Source: Candidatus Minthosoma equi (GTDB lineage Bacteria > Bacteroidota > Bacteroidia > Bacteroidales > Bacteroidaceae). Taken from it: a stretch of DNA of 49,693 nucleotides. The stretch lies in contig JAGHUI010000050.1 in the NCBI GenBank assembly GCA_018064885.1, positions 1 through 49,693 on the forward strand. Direction: 5' to 3'. This document shows, piece after piece, positions 24,610-34,689 of the stretch. Both the position numbers and the translations under genes were made by a program. Each line of letters begins with the position of its first letter. Position 1 is the stretch's first letter. Below the pieces are notes generated by a model that did not search any database, was not told the DNA's origin, and saw nothing but the letters and a program-made list of their open reading frames with translations.

Positions 24610-25320
24610 ATGGCAACACCTCACATTTCTGCACCAGAAGGTGCTTTCGCAAAGACAGTACTTATGCCGGGCGATCCACTAAGAGCAAAGTTTATTGCTG
24701 AGACATTCCTCACTGACATAAAACTTGTGACGAGTGTGCGCAACGTGTTTGGATATACCGGAAACTATAAGGGCAAGCCTGTGTCGGTGATGGCAAGCGG
24801 TATGGGTATGCCAAGCATCGGCATATACAGTTATGAACTTTTCACGTTCTATGGCGTCGAAAACATCATTCGTGTAGGAAGCGCTGGCAGCTACCGTGAT
24901 TGGCTGAATGTGATGGATGTCACTCTTGCAGAAAGTGCTGTTAGCGAATCATCGTTCGCTCGTGTTCAAGGCGGCTGCACAGACAGTAAGATTCTGCCAA
25001 GCAAAGAGCTGAACGACGTGATTATCAGCACAGCAAAGGAACTTGGCACAAACTGCAAACTCAGCACTGTTCATTCCAGCGATGTTTTCTACACAGACTA
25101 CACCACATGGCAGGAACGTGCAGAAAAGACAGGAGGCGATTGTGTTGAGATGGAAAGCTTTGCTTTGTTCCACAATGCAAACGTATGTGGCAAGCGCGCT
25201 GCATGCTTGCTAACCATCAGCGACTCTTTCGTCAGCAAAGCCGAACTCTCATCAGAAGAAAGACAAAACTCATTCAAGGAAATGATGATTCTCGCGCTGG
25301 AAAGTGCTATCAAGCTATAA
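24610..25320 (+). CDS. deoD: purine-nucleoside phosphorylase, DeoD type
   Basis: A 236-residue hexameric-type phosphorylase that splits purine nucleosides into base and (deoxy)ribose-1-phosphate. Phosphate and nucleoside site motifs are intact: MPGDPLRAK near residue 20, GMGMPSIGIY near 63, RVGSAGS near 90 and VEMESFALF near 180, with catalytic Asp in TISDS near residue 204. It lies 22 bases before the signal-peptide gene that follows. No other nucleoside gene is adjacent. Confidence 0.94.
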   Translation: MATPHISAPEGAFAKTVLMPGDPLRAKFIAETFLTDIKLVTSVRNVFGYTGNYKGKPVSVMASGMGMPSIGIYSYELFTFYGVENIIRVGSAGSYRDWLNVMDVTLAESAVSESSFARVQGGCTDSKILPSKELNDVIISTAKELGTNCKLSTVHSSDVFYTDYTTWQERAEKTGGDCVEMESFALFHNANVCGKRAACLLTISDSFVSKAELSSEERQNSFKEMMILALESAIKL

Positions 25321-25341
25321 AATAACTAAACAAAATACCTT

Positions 25342-27972
25342 ATGAAAAAAATCTTACTAACTAACATTCTGGCACTTATCTGCTCTGTCGGCGCCGTTGC
25401 CCAGACAGATGTGACAGATTTTTTCCTGAAGAATGCTGGATTTGACACAAACTTTGACTACACAGCAAAGCAGTCAACTGCAGTAGCTCAGGAGATTCTT
25501 CCTATCGACGGCTGGACAGCAGGATTCACAATCGACTACACCATTACTGGTGTGTATGAGTTTGGCTTCAAGGGAACATTCAACAACGGAACCATTCCTG
25601 CCAAGGGTTTCAACGGTGAAGCTGGCGGCGGTCTTGCTTTATCAACTGGTTGGAATCAGAGTTTCCCTTACTACCAGACAGTAACTCTTCCTGCTGGTAC
25701 TTACACAGTTACAGCACCAACCTACAACGGTTTCACAGCTACAGCAGGTACAAGTTTGCTTGCATGGATTCCAGAAAAAGGAACACAGGTGAAATCAACC
25801 GTAAGCAGCTATCCTTCAAACAAATGGGTTGAGGACAAAATTGAATTTACTCTTACAGAGACAACAACTGGTAAGATTCAGATTGGCTACATTGCAACAG
25901 GCAATGGAGGTTCTTCTAACTCTGCAAACATCGTCATTGACTATGTCCAGATTATCGGCACAAACATGAGCATGACTGTCGAGGAGCTTGAAGCACAACT
26001 CAAACAGGAGGCTTTGGACAATCTTAAAGCTTTGATTGACAAAGCAAACGAACTCCCTAAAAAACCTTGCAGCACAGCAGCGTTAGATGAGCTTACAAAA
26101 GCAGTAGAAAGCGCATCTGCTATCAATGACACTAATACAAAAGAAGAAATTGCAGAGGCATCAGCTGCTATTCAGGAAGCATTAGATGCTGTTAACGCTT
26201 CCATGAAGGAACATCAGGTTGTTGCAGATGCCATCGACAAAGCCATAAACGCTTATGACGAAACAAAGGCTGGCGCAGAAGATTTGAAGACTGCAATTGA
26301 CGCAGCTTCAACAGTTTGGACAAATGGTGATGCTACAAGCGAGGAAATGAAGGCAGCCGTTGAAACACTTGACAAGGCAACATTCGCATTCAACCTTGCT
26401 AACTCCACTCAGGGAGCTGGCACAGCGCCAAGCGTCACAAAAACAAACCATTACGTGCCTACAGGTGCTACAGAAGCTCTTATGAGAGCAACATTTGCAG
26501 GCAGCAACCTTATTGAAAAGGGTGTCTGCTGGAGCACAGAGCATGAGCCAACAGTATTGGACAACCGCACAACAAAGGCTTTCACTCTCAACGGAACAAT
26601 TATCCATGTGAAGGGACTTGAACCTGCCACAGTTTATTACCTCAGGCCATACGCTATGAACAAGACTTACCAGGTAGCATACGGCGAGGAAGTGAAGATT
26701 GTCACTCACCCAGCAGGAACTTGCATCGGCACATGGGATGAGGGCGCACCAAATGATGCTGCCAACAAGCGTTGCCGCGAGGCTATTCAGCAGACAATTG
26801 AATACTTCAACGAATGGACAGGCATCAAGGGCTTCACTCTTAGCGGTCACTATGGCGCACAGACACCAACTGCTGATTGCAGCTACGGAGGCTGGATGCG
26901 TATTGGTCCTAACACTGGTAATCAAGCAATTGGAACTGTAATTCACGAGACGGGTCACGGTGTCGGCGTTGGTACATCCGACCGTTGGTGGGATTCAAAT
27001 GTTCATAGCTGGAAATGGTTCGGAAGAGAAGCTAACGAGATGTATAGCTTCCTTGAAGGAAAGGCTGCTGATCCATACAACTCTGAGTTCTGCATGGTTG
27101 GTGACAACACTCACGGATGGGGATCAAGCGCAACATACGACTGGTTCGTGAATGGTGCTGACAAGGACAAGCACACTGAACTTCAGTATCTTGGCGGTTG
27201 CTGTCTGCTCTACGGACTCTTCATTGACGGCCTCTGCCCTACTTCAGCATATTCTAACGGTTTGCCTGGCTACACTTACAACTTTGACGAAACAAAGAAA
27301 TACTATCTGATGTGCAAGGGCGAAGGCTATGGCTTTGGCGAAGGACTTCTCTACCAGAGAGGTGCTACAGGCGCTTCATGGAACAAGTTCCTGACAAGCG
27401 GCGAACCAATCGACGACAGCGCTGCATGGTATTTGGAATTCAATCCTAAGACTGGTTACTATTTCTTCAAGAACGCAGAGAGCGGCAAGTACCTCACCCA
27501 TGCAGCAGGAAATACAAGCATGGGAGTAAAAACCATTGCTTCTGGCAAGTCACCAAGCGCAACAGAGCAGTTCCAGCTTATGCCTGACCGTACAAATGTC
27601 ACTTTAGGCGCTGGAAAAGAAAGCATTACAACTCACGGATACTGGATGACATGGTATGACGGCAGCAACAAAGCTATGGGCGCTAAGTCTTATTTTAATG
27701 TATCTGGATACGGTCAGACACAGCAGGCTGCCTTCGACTATTCTGACAAAGCCACAAGCCAGATGTGGATTATCATCAGCGAAGACGAATTGCCAGCATA
27801 TCAGGAAATTATCACAGGCATCAAGCCAATTACCCTGAACGAATCTTCTGCCAACGGATCAAATGTAGTTGACATTGTTGGCATGGATGGCGTGAAGAAG
27901 CAGCAGACTCAGAAGGGCTTCAACATTATTAAGTACAGCGATGGTTCAACAAAGAAAATCTTTGTGAAGTAA
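25342..27972 (+). CDS. large secreted multidomain protein with HExxH zinc-protease-like motif
   Basis: An 876-residue exported protein. Signal peptide 1-20 (ending AVAQ). Residues about 25-210 look like a beta-sandwich, possibly carbohydrate-binding; 215-350 are Ala/Glu/Lys-rich helical repeats of FIVAR-like spacing; 360-450 resemble a fibronectin-III-like unit. HETGH at 535-539 sits in HETGHGVGVGTSD, a zinc-metalloprotease core. Residues about 690-820 resemble a ricin-type trefoil (YYFFKNAESGKYLTHA). The C-terminal 30 residues look like a short T9SS sorting segment. The third zinc ligand is not at the metzincin position. One base separates it from the polygalacturonase gene. Confidence 0.7.
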   Translation: MKKILLTNILALICSVGAVAQTDVTDFFLKNAGFDTNFDYTAKQSTAVAQEILPIDGWTAGFTIDYTITGVYEFGFKGTFNNGTIPAKGFNGEAGGGLALSTGWNQSFPYYQTVTLPAGTYTVTAPTYNGFTATAGTSLLAWIPEKGTQVKSTVSSYPSNKWVEDKIEFTLTETTTGKIQIGYIATGNGGSSNSANIVIDYVQIIGTNMSMTVEELEAQLKQEALDNLKALIDKANELPKKPCSTAALDELTKAVESASAINDTNTKEEIAEASAAIQEALDAVNASMKEHQVVADAIDKAINAYDETKAGAEDLKTAIDAASTVWTNGDATSEEMKAAVETLDKATFAFNLANSTQGAGTAPSVTKTNHYVPTGATEALMRATFAGSNLIEKGVCWSTEHEPTVLDNRTTKAFTLNGTIIHVKGLEPATVYYLRPYAMNKTYQVAYGEEVKIVTHPAGTCIGTWDEGAPNDAANKRCREAIQQTIEYFNEWTGIKGFTLSGHYGAQTPTADCSYGGWMRIGPNTGNQAIGTVIHETGHGVGVGTSDRWWDSNVHSWKWFGREANEMYSFLEGKAADPYNSEFCMVGDNTHGWGSSATYDWFVNGADKDKHTELQYLGGCCLLYGLFIDGLCPTSAYSNGLPGYTYNFDETKKYYLMCKGEGYGFGEGLLYQRGATGASWNKFLTSGEPIDDSAAWYLEFNPKTGYYFFKNAESGKYLTHAAGNTSMGVKTIASGKSPSATEQFQLMPDRTNVTLGAGKESITTHGYWMTWYDGSNKAMGAKSYFNVSGYGQTQQAAFDYSDKATSQMWIIISEDELPAYQEIITGIKPITLNESSANGSNVVDIVGMDGVKKQQTQKGFNIIKYSDGSTKKIFVK

Positions 27973-27973
27973 C

Positions 27974-29338
27974 ATGAAAAGAATCACAATCATAATGATG
28001 GCATGCGCATTGATGTGCATGCCATCTTTTGCCAAGAAAACTGCAGACCTCTGGCCTGACGGAACAGAGATAGGAGAATGGTTCAAAAAGACTGATAATG
28101 TGGATATTGCAAGCCTTGGCAAACAATATCGCATCACAGATTATGGCGCTGTGAACGACGGAAAGCTTCACACTCAGGAGCTTCAGGCGCTCATTGACAA
28201 GATTGCAGCAGAAGGCGGAGGCGTGATGGTTGTCCCTGAGGGCACATACATGACTGGCGCACTCTTCTTCAAGCAAGGCGTTCATCTTCACATCTATGAC
28301 GGAGGAACGCTCATGGGCAGCAATGATCCAAGCGACTACCCTCTCGTCAAGACACGCATGGAAGGAGAAACTTGCCTCTACTACTCTGCCCTCATCAATG
28401 CAGATGGCTTGGATGGCTTCACTATCAGCGGCAAGGGCACTATTGACGGCAACGGCTTCACTTTCTGGAAGCATTTTTGGGAGAGAAGATCATGGAATCC
28501 TAAGTGTACCAACAAGGATGAGCAGCGCCCTCGACTGGTTTATGTGAGCAACTGCAAGAATGTACAGATTGATGGTGTGAAACTTCAGAACTCAGCTTTC
28601 TGGACTACACATATATATAATAGTGAGAACGTGAAACTGCTCCGTCTTCACATCTATTCTCCAGCAAAACCGGTCAAGGCGCCTTCCACGGATGCAATTG
28701 ACCTGGATGTAGTAAAGAATGTTCTTGTGAAAGATTGCTACATGTCTGTCAACGATGACGCTGTTGCCATCAAGGGCGGCAAAGGTCCTTATGCTGACTA
28801 TTGGAGAACAACATACGATGGCATTGACATTAACAAATTCCCTGAAGTCATTGGCGACGGCGGAAACAGCAACATCATCATAGAAGACTGCGAATACGGT
28901 TTCTGCCACGGATGTCTGACTATGGGCTCTGAAAGTGTCTATGACCACAACATCATTCTTCGACGCATTAAGGTTAGCGAGGCAAACAACCTGCTTTGGC
29001 TCAAGATGAGACCTGACACTCCACAGTTGTATGAGTACATCACGGTTGAAGACATTGAAGGAAACGGAAAGAACTTCATTCTCGTTGCTCCTTGGACACA
29101 ATTCTATGACTTGAAGGGCAGAGAAAGCGTGCCAATGTCATACAGCGACCACATCACAATGCGCAACATCACGTTCGATTGCAATGTCTTTTTCAACGTG
29201 AAGCAGCAAGAGGATCAGTATCATCTTAGCAACTTTACATTCCAAAATTTGAAAATCACAGCAAAGAATACTGATTTCAACAAGGAATTAGTGGAAAATT
29301 TCAATACTGTAAATGTTAGTGTTGAGAAAAAGCAGTAA
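27974..29338 (+). CDS. glycoside hydrolase family 28 (polygalacturonase-like)
   Basis: A 454-residue exported enzyme: signal peptide 1-20 (MPSFAKK end), then a right-handed beta-helix. GH28 signatures are present: STDAIDLD near residue 237, NDDAVAIK near 260, the GHG-equivalent CHGC near 311 and RRIK near 331, so the catalytic aspartates (one in STDAID, two in NDD) are all there. It should cut pectic galacturonan or rhamnogalacturonan. It begins one base after the preceding stop (TAA-C-ATG), so the two secreted proteins are co-expressed. No susC/susD pair is nearby. Confidence 0.9.
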   Translation: MKRITIIMMACALMCMPSFAKKTADLWPDGTEIGEWFKKTDNVDIASLGKQYRITDYGAVNDGKLHTQELQALIDKIAAEGGGVMVVPEGTYMTGALFFKQGVHLHIYDGGTLMGSNDPSDYPLVKTRMEGETCLYYSALINADGLDGFTISGKGTIDGNGFTFWKHFWERRSWNPKCTNKDEQRPRLVYVSNCKNVQIDGVKLQNSAFWTTHIYNSENVKLLRLHIYSPAKPVKAPSTDAIDLDVVKNVLVKDCYMSVNDDAVAIKGGKGPYADYWRTTYDGIDINKFPEVIGDGGNSNIIIEDCEYGFCHGCLTMGSESVYDHNIILRRIKVSEANNLLWLKMRPDTPQLYEYITVEDIEGNGKNFILVAPWTQFYDLKGRESVPMSYSDHITMRNITFDCNVFFNVKQQEDQYHLSNFTFQNLKITAKNTDFNKELVENFNTVNVSVEKKQ

Positions 29339-29385
29339 CTTTGCATTCTTGAAAAGAGTCAAAGCTATAAACAACACAAGAAAAT

Positions 29386-31104
29386 ATGGATTGGTTAATT
29401 AATCTTTTTACAGTTGGCGGAGGTCTGGCACACACAGTGGTGCTCTTTGCTCTTGTCATTGCCTTAGGTGTATTCCTTGGCAATAAGGTCAAGATCAAGG
29501 GCGTCTCACTCGGAGTGACATGGATTTTGTTTGTCGGAATCCTTGCAGGACATCTTCTCAAACAAGGAGGAGTGGAAGAAAATACTGAAGTTATCACTTT
29601 CATGCAGGAATTCGGACTCATCCTGTTCGTATTCAGCATCGGTCTTCAGGTGGGACCTTCGTTCTTCACTTCACTCAAGCAGGGCGGTTTGAAAGCTAAT
29701 GGCGTTGCTGCGGGCATCGTGGCTCTCAACATCACCGTTATGCTCGTTCTTTACTATTGCCTTGGCAAGACGGGCATCTTCGAGGAGGCAGGAAATCTGC
29801 CAATGATGGTTGGTACGCTTTGCGGTGCTGTCACAAACACTCCAGGTCTTGGTGCTGCCAATGCTGCTCTTGACCAGATTAACCAGATTCATCCATTCGA
29901 AGGCGGTGTTCCTATTATTGCCAATGGTTATGCTTGCGCTTACCCTCTCGGTGTTGTCGGCATCATCGGCAGTATTATTGCTATACGATTGATTTTCAAG
30001 ATCAATTTCAAGAAAGAACTTGAAAAATACAATTCTGAAAACAATAACTCTGCAGCAGTCAAGCCTCACCTCATGACTATCGAGGTGTCTAACCCTGCGC
30101 TCTCTGGCAAGACAATCCTTCAGGTTCGTGGCTTCATCGGTCGTGACTTCGTTATCTCACGACTTCTCCACAATGGTCACATCACCGTTCCAAACAAGAA
30201 CACAGAACTTACAATGGACGATAAGCTCTATGTTGTTTGTGCAGAGGAAGACGCTGAAGCAATCATCGCCTTCATTGGTCCTCGCTGCGATGTGAACTGG
30301 GAATTGCAGGATGTGACAATGGATTCACGCAAACTTACTGTAACTCAGGATCAAGTGAACGGAAAGACACTCGGAAGCTTGCACCCAAGCTCTATCTATG
30401 GAGTGAATGTTACCCGCATCTTCCGTTCTGGTATTGAGATATTTGCGTCACCAAGCGTTGTGCTTCAGGTTGGTGATATACTTACAACCGTAGGTCCTTC
30501 TGACTCTGTTGACCGCTTCGCAAACAAGGTAGGCGACAAGAAGCAGCATCTTGACAAGCCAAACCTCCTCACTCTGTTCTTGGGTATTGCGGTTGGTGTC
30601 ATATTCGGCATGTTAGAAATCTTTGTTCCAGGAATGTCTATGCCTGTGAAGCTGGGTATTGCTGGCGGTCCGCTTGTAATCTCTATCCTTCTCGGAGCAT
30701 ACGGATATAAGTTGAAGCTTGTTGCATACACAACAAACTCTGCTTCACTCATGATTAGAGATATTGGTCTTGTGCTCTTCCTTGCAGGTGTAGGCATCAA
30801 GGCTGGAGGAAGCTTCGTTGAGACTGTTGTCAATGGCGGTTACCATTATGTGTGGATGGGATTCCTCATAACCGTGGTGCCACTCATCATCATGGGCGTA
30901 TTTGCACGACTGAAGTGGGGCATGAACTATTTCCTCCTCATGGGTATCATGTCTGGTGCAACAACCGATCCACCAGCACTTGCATTCTCTTCAGCAACAG
31001 CAGATAACGGCATACCAAGCGTTGGATATTCAACAGTTTACCCATTGAGTATGTTCTTGCGAATAATCACAGCACAGGTTATTATCTTGCTTTTGTGCAG
31101 TTAG
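29386..31104 (+). CDS. AspT/YidE-YbjL-type transporter with RCK-C domains
   Basis: A 572-residue inner-membrane protein of the aspartate:alanine exchanger family (YidE/YbjL duplication). Two membrane blocks of about five helices each (residues 10-200 and 390-570) flank a cytoplasmic part with two TrkA-C-like domains (about 225-300 and 305-380, each with GKTI/GKTL motifs). Family members exchange amino or dicarboxylic acids. The conserved TNTPGLGAA and TTDPPALA segments occur at equivalent positions in the two membrane halves. Substrate unknown. Not obviously linked to the GH28 gene. Confidence 0.85.
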   Translation: MDWLINLFTVGGGLAHTVVLFALVIALGVFLGNKVKIKGVSLGVTWILFVGILAGHLLKQGGVEENTEVITFMQEFGLILFVFSIGLQVGPSFFTSLKQGGLKANGVAAGIVALNITVMLVLYYCLGKTGIFEEAGNLPMMVGTLCGAVTNTPGLGAANAALDQINQIHPFEGGVPIIANGYACAYPLGVVGIIGSIIAIRLIFKINFKKELEKYNSENNNSAAVKPHLMTIEVSNPALSGKTILQVRGFIGRDFVISRLLHNGHITVPNKNTELTMDDKLYVVCAEEDAEAIIAFIGPRCDVNWELQDVTMDSRKLTVTQDQVNGKTLGSLHPSSIYGVNVTRIFRSGIEIFASPSVVLQVGDILTTVGPSDSVDRFANKVGDKKQHLDKPNLLTLFLGIAVGVIFGMLEIFVPGMSMPVKLGIAGGPLVISILLGAYGYKLKLVAYTTNSASLMIRDIGLVLFLAGVGIKAGGSFVETVVNGGYHYVWMGFLITVVPLIIMGVFARLKWGMNYFLLMGIMSGATTDPPALAFSSATADNGIPSVGYSTVYPLSMFLRIITAQVIILLLCS

Positions 31105-31135
31105 AATAGCAGAATTTAGCAAACGAAAAACATTT

Positions 31136-31164
31136 GCAGTCAGCAGTATTTATCTGCTGGCTGC
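31136..31164 (+). terminator. hairpin after transporter gene
   Basis: Arms GCAGTCAGCAG (31136-31146) and CTGCTGGCTGC (31154-31164) pair over 11 bases with one G-T pair and a 7-base loop. The downstream run is only ATTTGTGG, so it is a weak terminator or a leader structure for the gene starting at 31186. Confidence 0.45.
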
Positions 31165-31185
31165 ATTTGTGGCAAATATCAATAT

Positions 31186-31926
31186 ATGACAGAAGAAGAA
31201 AAGAAACAAATAAAGGAAGAGTACCAGGACAAATCAGCAGGTCAGTTGATCGTTGAGTTGTTCCGACTCATTATGCTTCTTCTGTGGAAAATCATTCAAA
31301 CAGGATTCCGCATCTTTTGCAAATTCCTTCTTTTCATTTTTGAAAGCATTCAAGAAGGATGCGAGAAACTGAAGGAATGGTGGAACGACAATAGCACACA
31401 GGAAAAAGTTGCAGAAATTAAGGCTTGGATTAAACATGCCTGGCTGGTGTTTTGCCAATGGTGTGTTATTGCGGCTAAAGCAACATGGAAAGGTGTAAAG
31501 ATTGGTGCTGCTGCAACTTGGAAGGGATTGATTCTCGGAACAAAAGCAACCATTCAGGGCATCATCCATCTTGGTCCTACACTTAAATATCTTTGGCAAC
31601 TCACGGTAAAAGGCGTAAAGCTTTTTATTCGCTGGATGAAGCGATGCGGCAGAGGCATAAAGCTTTCTCACCTCAAAAGAAAGCGCGCCTATCAGCGCTT
31701 CAGACAAAACAAGGGAATCAAAGGCTTGATGATTGATTCTTCAAACGCTGTGAAGAACGGCATACAGATTTTCATGGAAGAAGACCAGGAGGAAGCTACT
31801 GCTGATGCTATTACCGAAGATGACATCATTGAAGAGGAATTTGATGAAAGAGTGAAGGAGGACAGCCGAGCTCGCAAGATTGGCAAATCCATCTTTGATA
31901 AAGCAAAGGAAGTTACTGACATTTAG
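31186..31926 (+). CDS. hypothetical tryptophan-rich, membrane-associated protein
   Basis: A 246-residue protein not recognised. It has a hydrophobic helix near residues 24-52 and then repeated amphipathic segments rich in Trp, Lys and Ile (WKGVKIGAAATWKG, and others spaced 14-22 residues apart, to about residue 155). A basic linker follows and the last 50 residues are strongly acidic and then helical. There is no signal peptide. The pattern suggests peripheral or oligomeric membrane association. It stands between a transporter and an MscS channel, same strand. Confidence 0.6.
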   Translation: MTEEEKKQIKEEYQDKSAGQLIVELFRLIMLLLWKIIQTGFRIFCKFLLFIFESIQEGCEKLKEWWNDNSTQEKVAEIKAWIKHAWLVFCQWCVIAAKATWKGVKIGAAATWKGLILGTKATIQGIIHLGPTLKYLWQLTVKGVKLFIRWMKRCGRGIKLSHLKRKRAYQRFRQNKGIKGLMIDSSNAVKNGIQIFMEEDQEEATADAITEDDIIEEEFDERVKEDSRARKIGKSIFDKAKEVTDI

Positions 31927-32001
31927 AATGTTCTCTTAATAAAGCTGCTTATCTTTTTACATAAAAAAACAGAATATTTACTTTAATCACAGAGTGTTCA
32001 A

Positions 32002-34563
32002 ATGAAGAAAATCATATTTACATTTGTGCTTCTTGTGGCTGTTGCCATCCAGAGCCATGCTGTTCTCAAGGAGCGTGACCTCAGCCATACTCTTCATGTG
32101 CTGAGACTTGAGCTTTACAACAAGTGGATGACGCAGAAGGAGAATATCAAAATGCTGGAGGCTTCGCGTGAACAGCAGCATCAGGCTCTCATAGAAAACA
32201 TGAAAAGAAGTGAGATGACAAGTCTCATTCTATATTCCCAAGGTGACAACTACACTTTCGACATGGCTTTTGCCTGTCAGGAGGCAACAACCCTTTACCG
32301 CGAAATGAAGGGCGCTTCTATTATCCCTTTTGACAAAATAAAAGTTGCCATCAACAATGAAATAACACGCTACGACAGCCTTATCTATTCCCTTGAGCAA
32401 CTGCCACCTATAAAAGGAAAAGCAAAGCAAGACCTCATTGCTCGCATAAAAGCAAATCCTGAATTGTTCAAGGATTTCAATGATAATGATGATGATTTTG
32501 AAAAGCATAAGCCTTTCGAACTGGACAAGCAAAGTCTTGAAGACAGAGATATTTGCATCCTGTATGCTCAAACTCTTCGAGACAACTTGAAGATTGTCCT
32601 TGAACGACTTGAAAATGACAATGAGCACTACATCAATATGCTTAGCCGTGTGGAGAAAATGAATAACTTTGCACAGAAGAAGTACACATCTCTTCAGCAA
32701 AGCATTTTCATCAATCCTGGCTCAAACTATTTCAAGACTCTTAAAAGCATTCCTTATCTTTGGATAAGAATGAAAAGCGACTTCAAGGCGAAATACAAAC
32801 CTCTTGAAGAGAAGAAAAGCGATGGTGAATTCCATGTTTACAAATCAGGATGGAGAGGACCTATAGTTATGTTTGCCAGCGTATTCATGCTTGTGTATAT
32901 ATTTGGAGCATCAATCCTCAGTTTCTTGATAATCCGTTTCCTCGTTCCAAAGAAATACAACACAGATTCTTTCAAGAAGAAAAGACCTGTCTTTATTATT
33001 GCACTTGCCATATTGCTGTTTGCCATTGCAGTAACTATCGCTCGCAGCTTCATGAGCTACCAGCATCTTCTGATTATGGCATCTGGACTGATGATTGAAA
33101 TGGCATGGCTGATTGAAGCTGTATTTGTATCGCTTCTATTCCGTTTGAACTCAGAAAACATCAAGGATGGAGCAAGGATTTACACACCTTTCATTCTGAT
33201 GTCTGTTGTTATTATCTGCTTCCGCATCAGTCTCATACCAAACACGCTTGTGAATATCATTTTGCCTCCTATCCTTCTGATTTTCACAATTTGGCAATTT
33301 GTCATAAATAACAAATGCAGAAAAAGCTTGCCTACAAGCGATAAGATTTACTGTTTCATTTCTCTTATCACTATGGTAGTTTCGTGCATCATGGCATGGA
33401 GCGGATATACTCTCATGGCTGTCCAGGTCATGGTTTGGTGGATGTTCCAGCTTGCTGCAATCGCAACAATAACATGCTGTTACGACATCATGGAAATGTA
33501 CGAGAACAAAATTCTTGAAAAACGCATCAAGAAGGCGTATGGCGATAAGGTTAGCGATAACGAGGTTATATTCAGAATGAAACGTGGAGATTTTGTAGAT
33601 AAAACATGGTTGTATGATTTTGTCAACAGAGCTCTCGTTCCTGTATGCGCTGTTTATTCTATCTTGCTGAGCGTATTCATGGCTGCAGAGATTTTTGACT
33701 TGAGAGATTTGTGTTTCAAGTGGTTCATGTATCAGATTACAATCCCTGGAATCATGACCATTTCTGCAAATAAACTTTGTTTCATTGGAGCGCTGTTCTT
33801 CTTATTTAAATATGTGAACTATCTCATCCGTTCTGTTTGGTTCCGCTATCGCAGAGAAAAAGGCAACAAGAATTTCAATGCTACACTCTCACGCAATATC
33901 ATTGGTTTATGCACATGGGGACTCTATGCCGTGGTTGCTTTCCTCATGCTTGATGTGCCAAGCGAGGGCATCACATATCTTGGTACAGGTCTCACAGCTG
34001 GTTTGGGTTTCGCATCAAAGAGCCTTTTGGAAAACTTCTTCTACGGAATATCACTTATGTCAGGACGTGTGCGTGTGGGCGACTATATTGAATGTGACGG
34101 CATCATAGGCAAGGTTGAAAGCATCACTTACCAGAGCACACAGATTATCACGCTTGACGGTAGTGTTGTTGCGATACTAAACTCTGACCTTTTCAGCAAG
34201 AACTTCAAGAATCTTACTAAGAACCATCAATACGAGCTTGTAAAAATTCCGTTTGGAATTGCCTACGGAACAGAAGTTAATAAGGTGCGCAGCCTTATAC
34301 TTGAAAACATGAAATCTCTTTGCAAGAAAACTGTTGACGGACGAGATATAATCAATCCATCCCGACCACTTTCTGTCGCATTCTCAGATTTTGGCGCAAG
34401 CAGCGTTGACCTGTTCCTCGTTGCATGGGTTCTCGTTGATCAGCGCATACAATTCTGCGCAGATGCCAAGGAAAAAATCTATCAAGTTCTCAATGAGAAC
34501 AACATTGAAATTCCATTCCCTCAGCAAGACATTTACATCAGAAGTATTGCAAAAACGGAGTAG
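32002..34563 (+). CDS. large MscS-family mechanosensitive channel
   Basis: An 853-residue inner-membrane channel of the extended MscS type, much longer than E. coli MscS (286). Signal peptide at 1-20, a periplasmic helical region to about 280, then many membrane helices from about residue 290 to 700. The pore-lining TM3 segment with GLGFASKSLLENFFYG and the following beta domain (RVRVGDYIECDG, LNSDLFSKNFKN) are clear near residues 670-740. It would release solutes on osmotic downshock. Closest in layout to MscK/MscM-like proteins. Confidence 0.88.
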   Translation: MKKIIFTFVLLVAVAIQSHAVLKERDLSHTLHVLRLELYNKWMTQKENIKMLEASREQQHQALIENMKRSEMTSLILYSQGDNYTFDMAFACQEATTLYREMKGASIIPFDKIKVAINNEITRYDSLIYSLEQLPPIKGKAKQDLIARIKANPELFKDFNDNDDDFEKHKPFELDKQSLEDRDICILYAQTLRDNLKIVLERLENDNEHYINMLSRVEKMNNFAQKKYTSLQQSIFINPGSNYFKTLKSIPYLWIRMKSDFKAKYKPLEEKKSDGEFHVYKSGWRGPIVMFASVFMLVYIFGASILSFLIIRFLVPKKYNTDSFKKKRPVFIIALAILLFAIAVTIARSFMSYQHLLIMASGLMIEMAWLIEAVFVSLLFRLNSENIKDGARIYTPFILMSVVIICFRISLIPNTLVNIILPPILLIFTIWQFVINNKCRKSLPTSDKIYCFISLITMVVSCIMAWSGYTLMAVQVMVWWMFQLAAIATITCCYDIMEMYENKILEKRIKKAYGDKVSDNEVIFRMKRGDFVDKTWLYDFVNRALVPVCAVYSILLSVFMAAEIFDLRDLCFKWFMYQITIPGIMTISANKLCFIGALFFLFKYVNYLIRSVWFRYRREKGNKNFNATLSRNIIGLCTWGLYAVVAFLMLDVPSEGITYLGTGLTAGLGFASKSLLENFFYGISLMSGRVRVGDYIECDGIIGKVESITYQSTQIITLDGSVVAILNSDLFSKNFKNLTKNHQYELVKIPFGIAYGTEVNKVRSLILENMKSLCKKTVDGRDIINPSRPLSVAFSDFGASSVDLFLVAWVLVDQRIQFCADAKEKIYQVLNENNIEIPFPQQDIYIRSIAKTE

Positions 34564-34615
34564 AATTGGGGTAATATTAAAAAAAATCAAAAAGATTTAT
34601 CAAAAAATGCTTCTT

Positions 34616-34651
34616 TTGTTGCAATAGAATTAAAAAAAAGTATTACTTTTG
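34616..34651 (+). promoter_or_regulatory. tonB-family gene promoter
   Basis: TACTTTTG (34644-34651) matches the -7 consensus. TTG triplets at 34616 and 34619 are candidate -33 elements with 22-25 bases spacing. The next start codon is 38 bases downstream. Confidence 0.5.
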
Positions 34652-34689
34652 CAACAATCTCAGAAATAACTAAAAAATAAATATAATCT

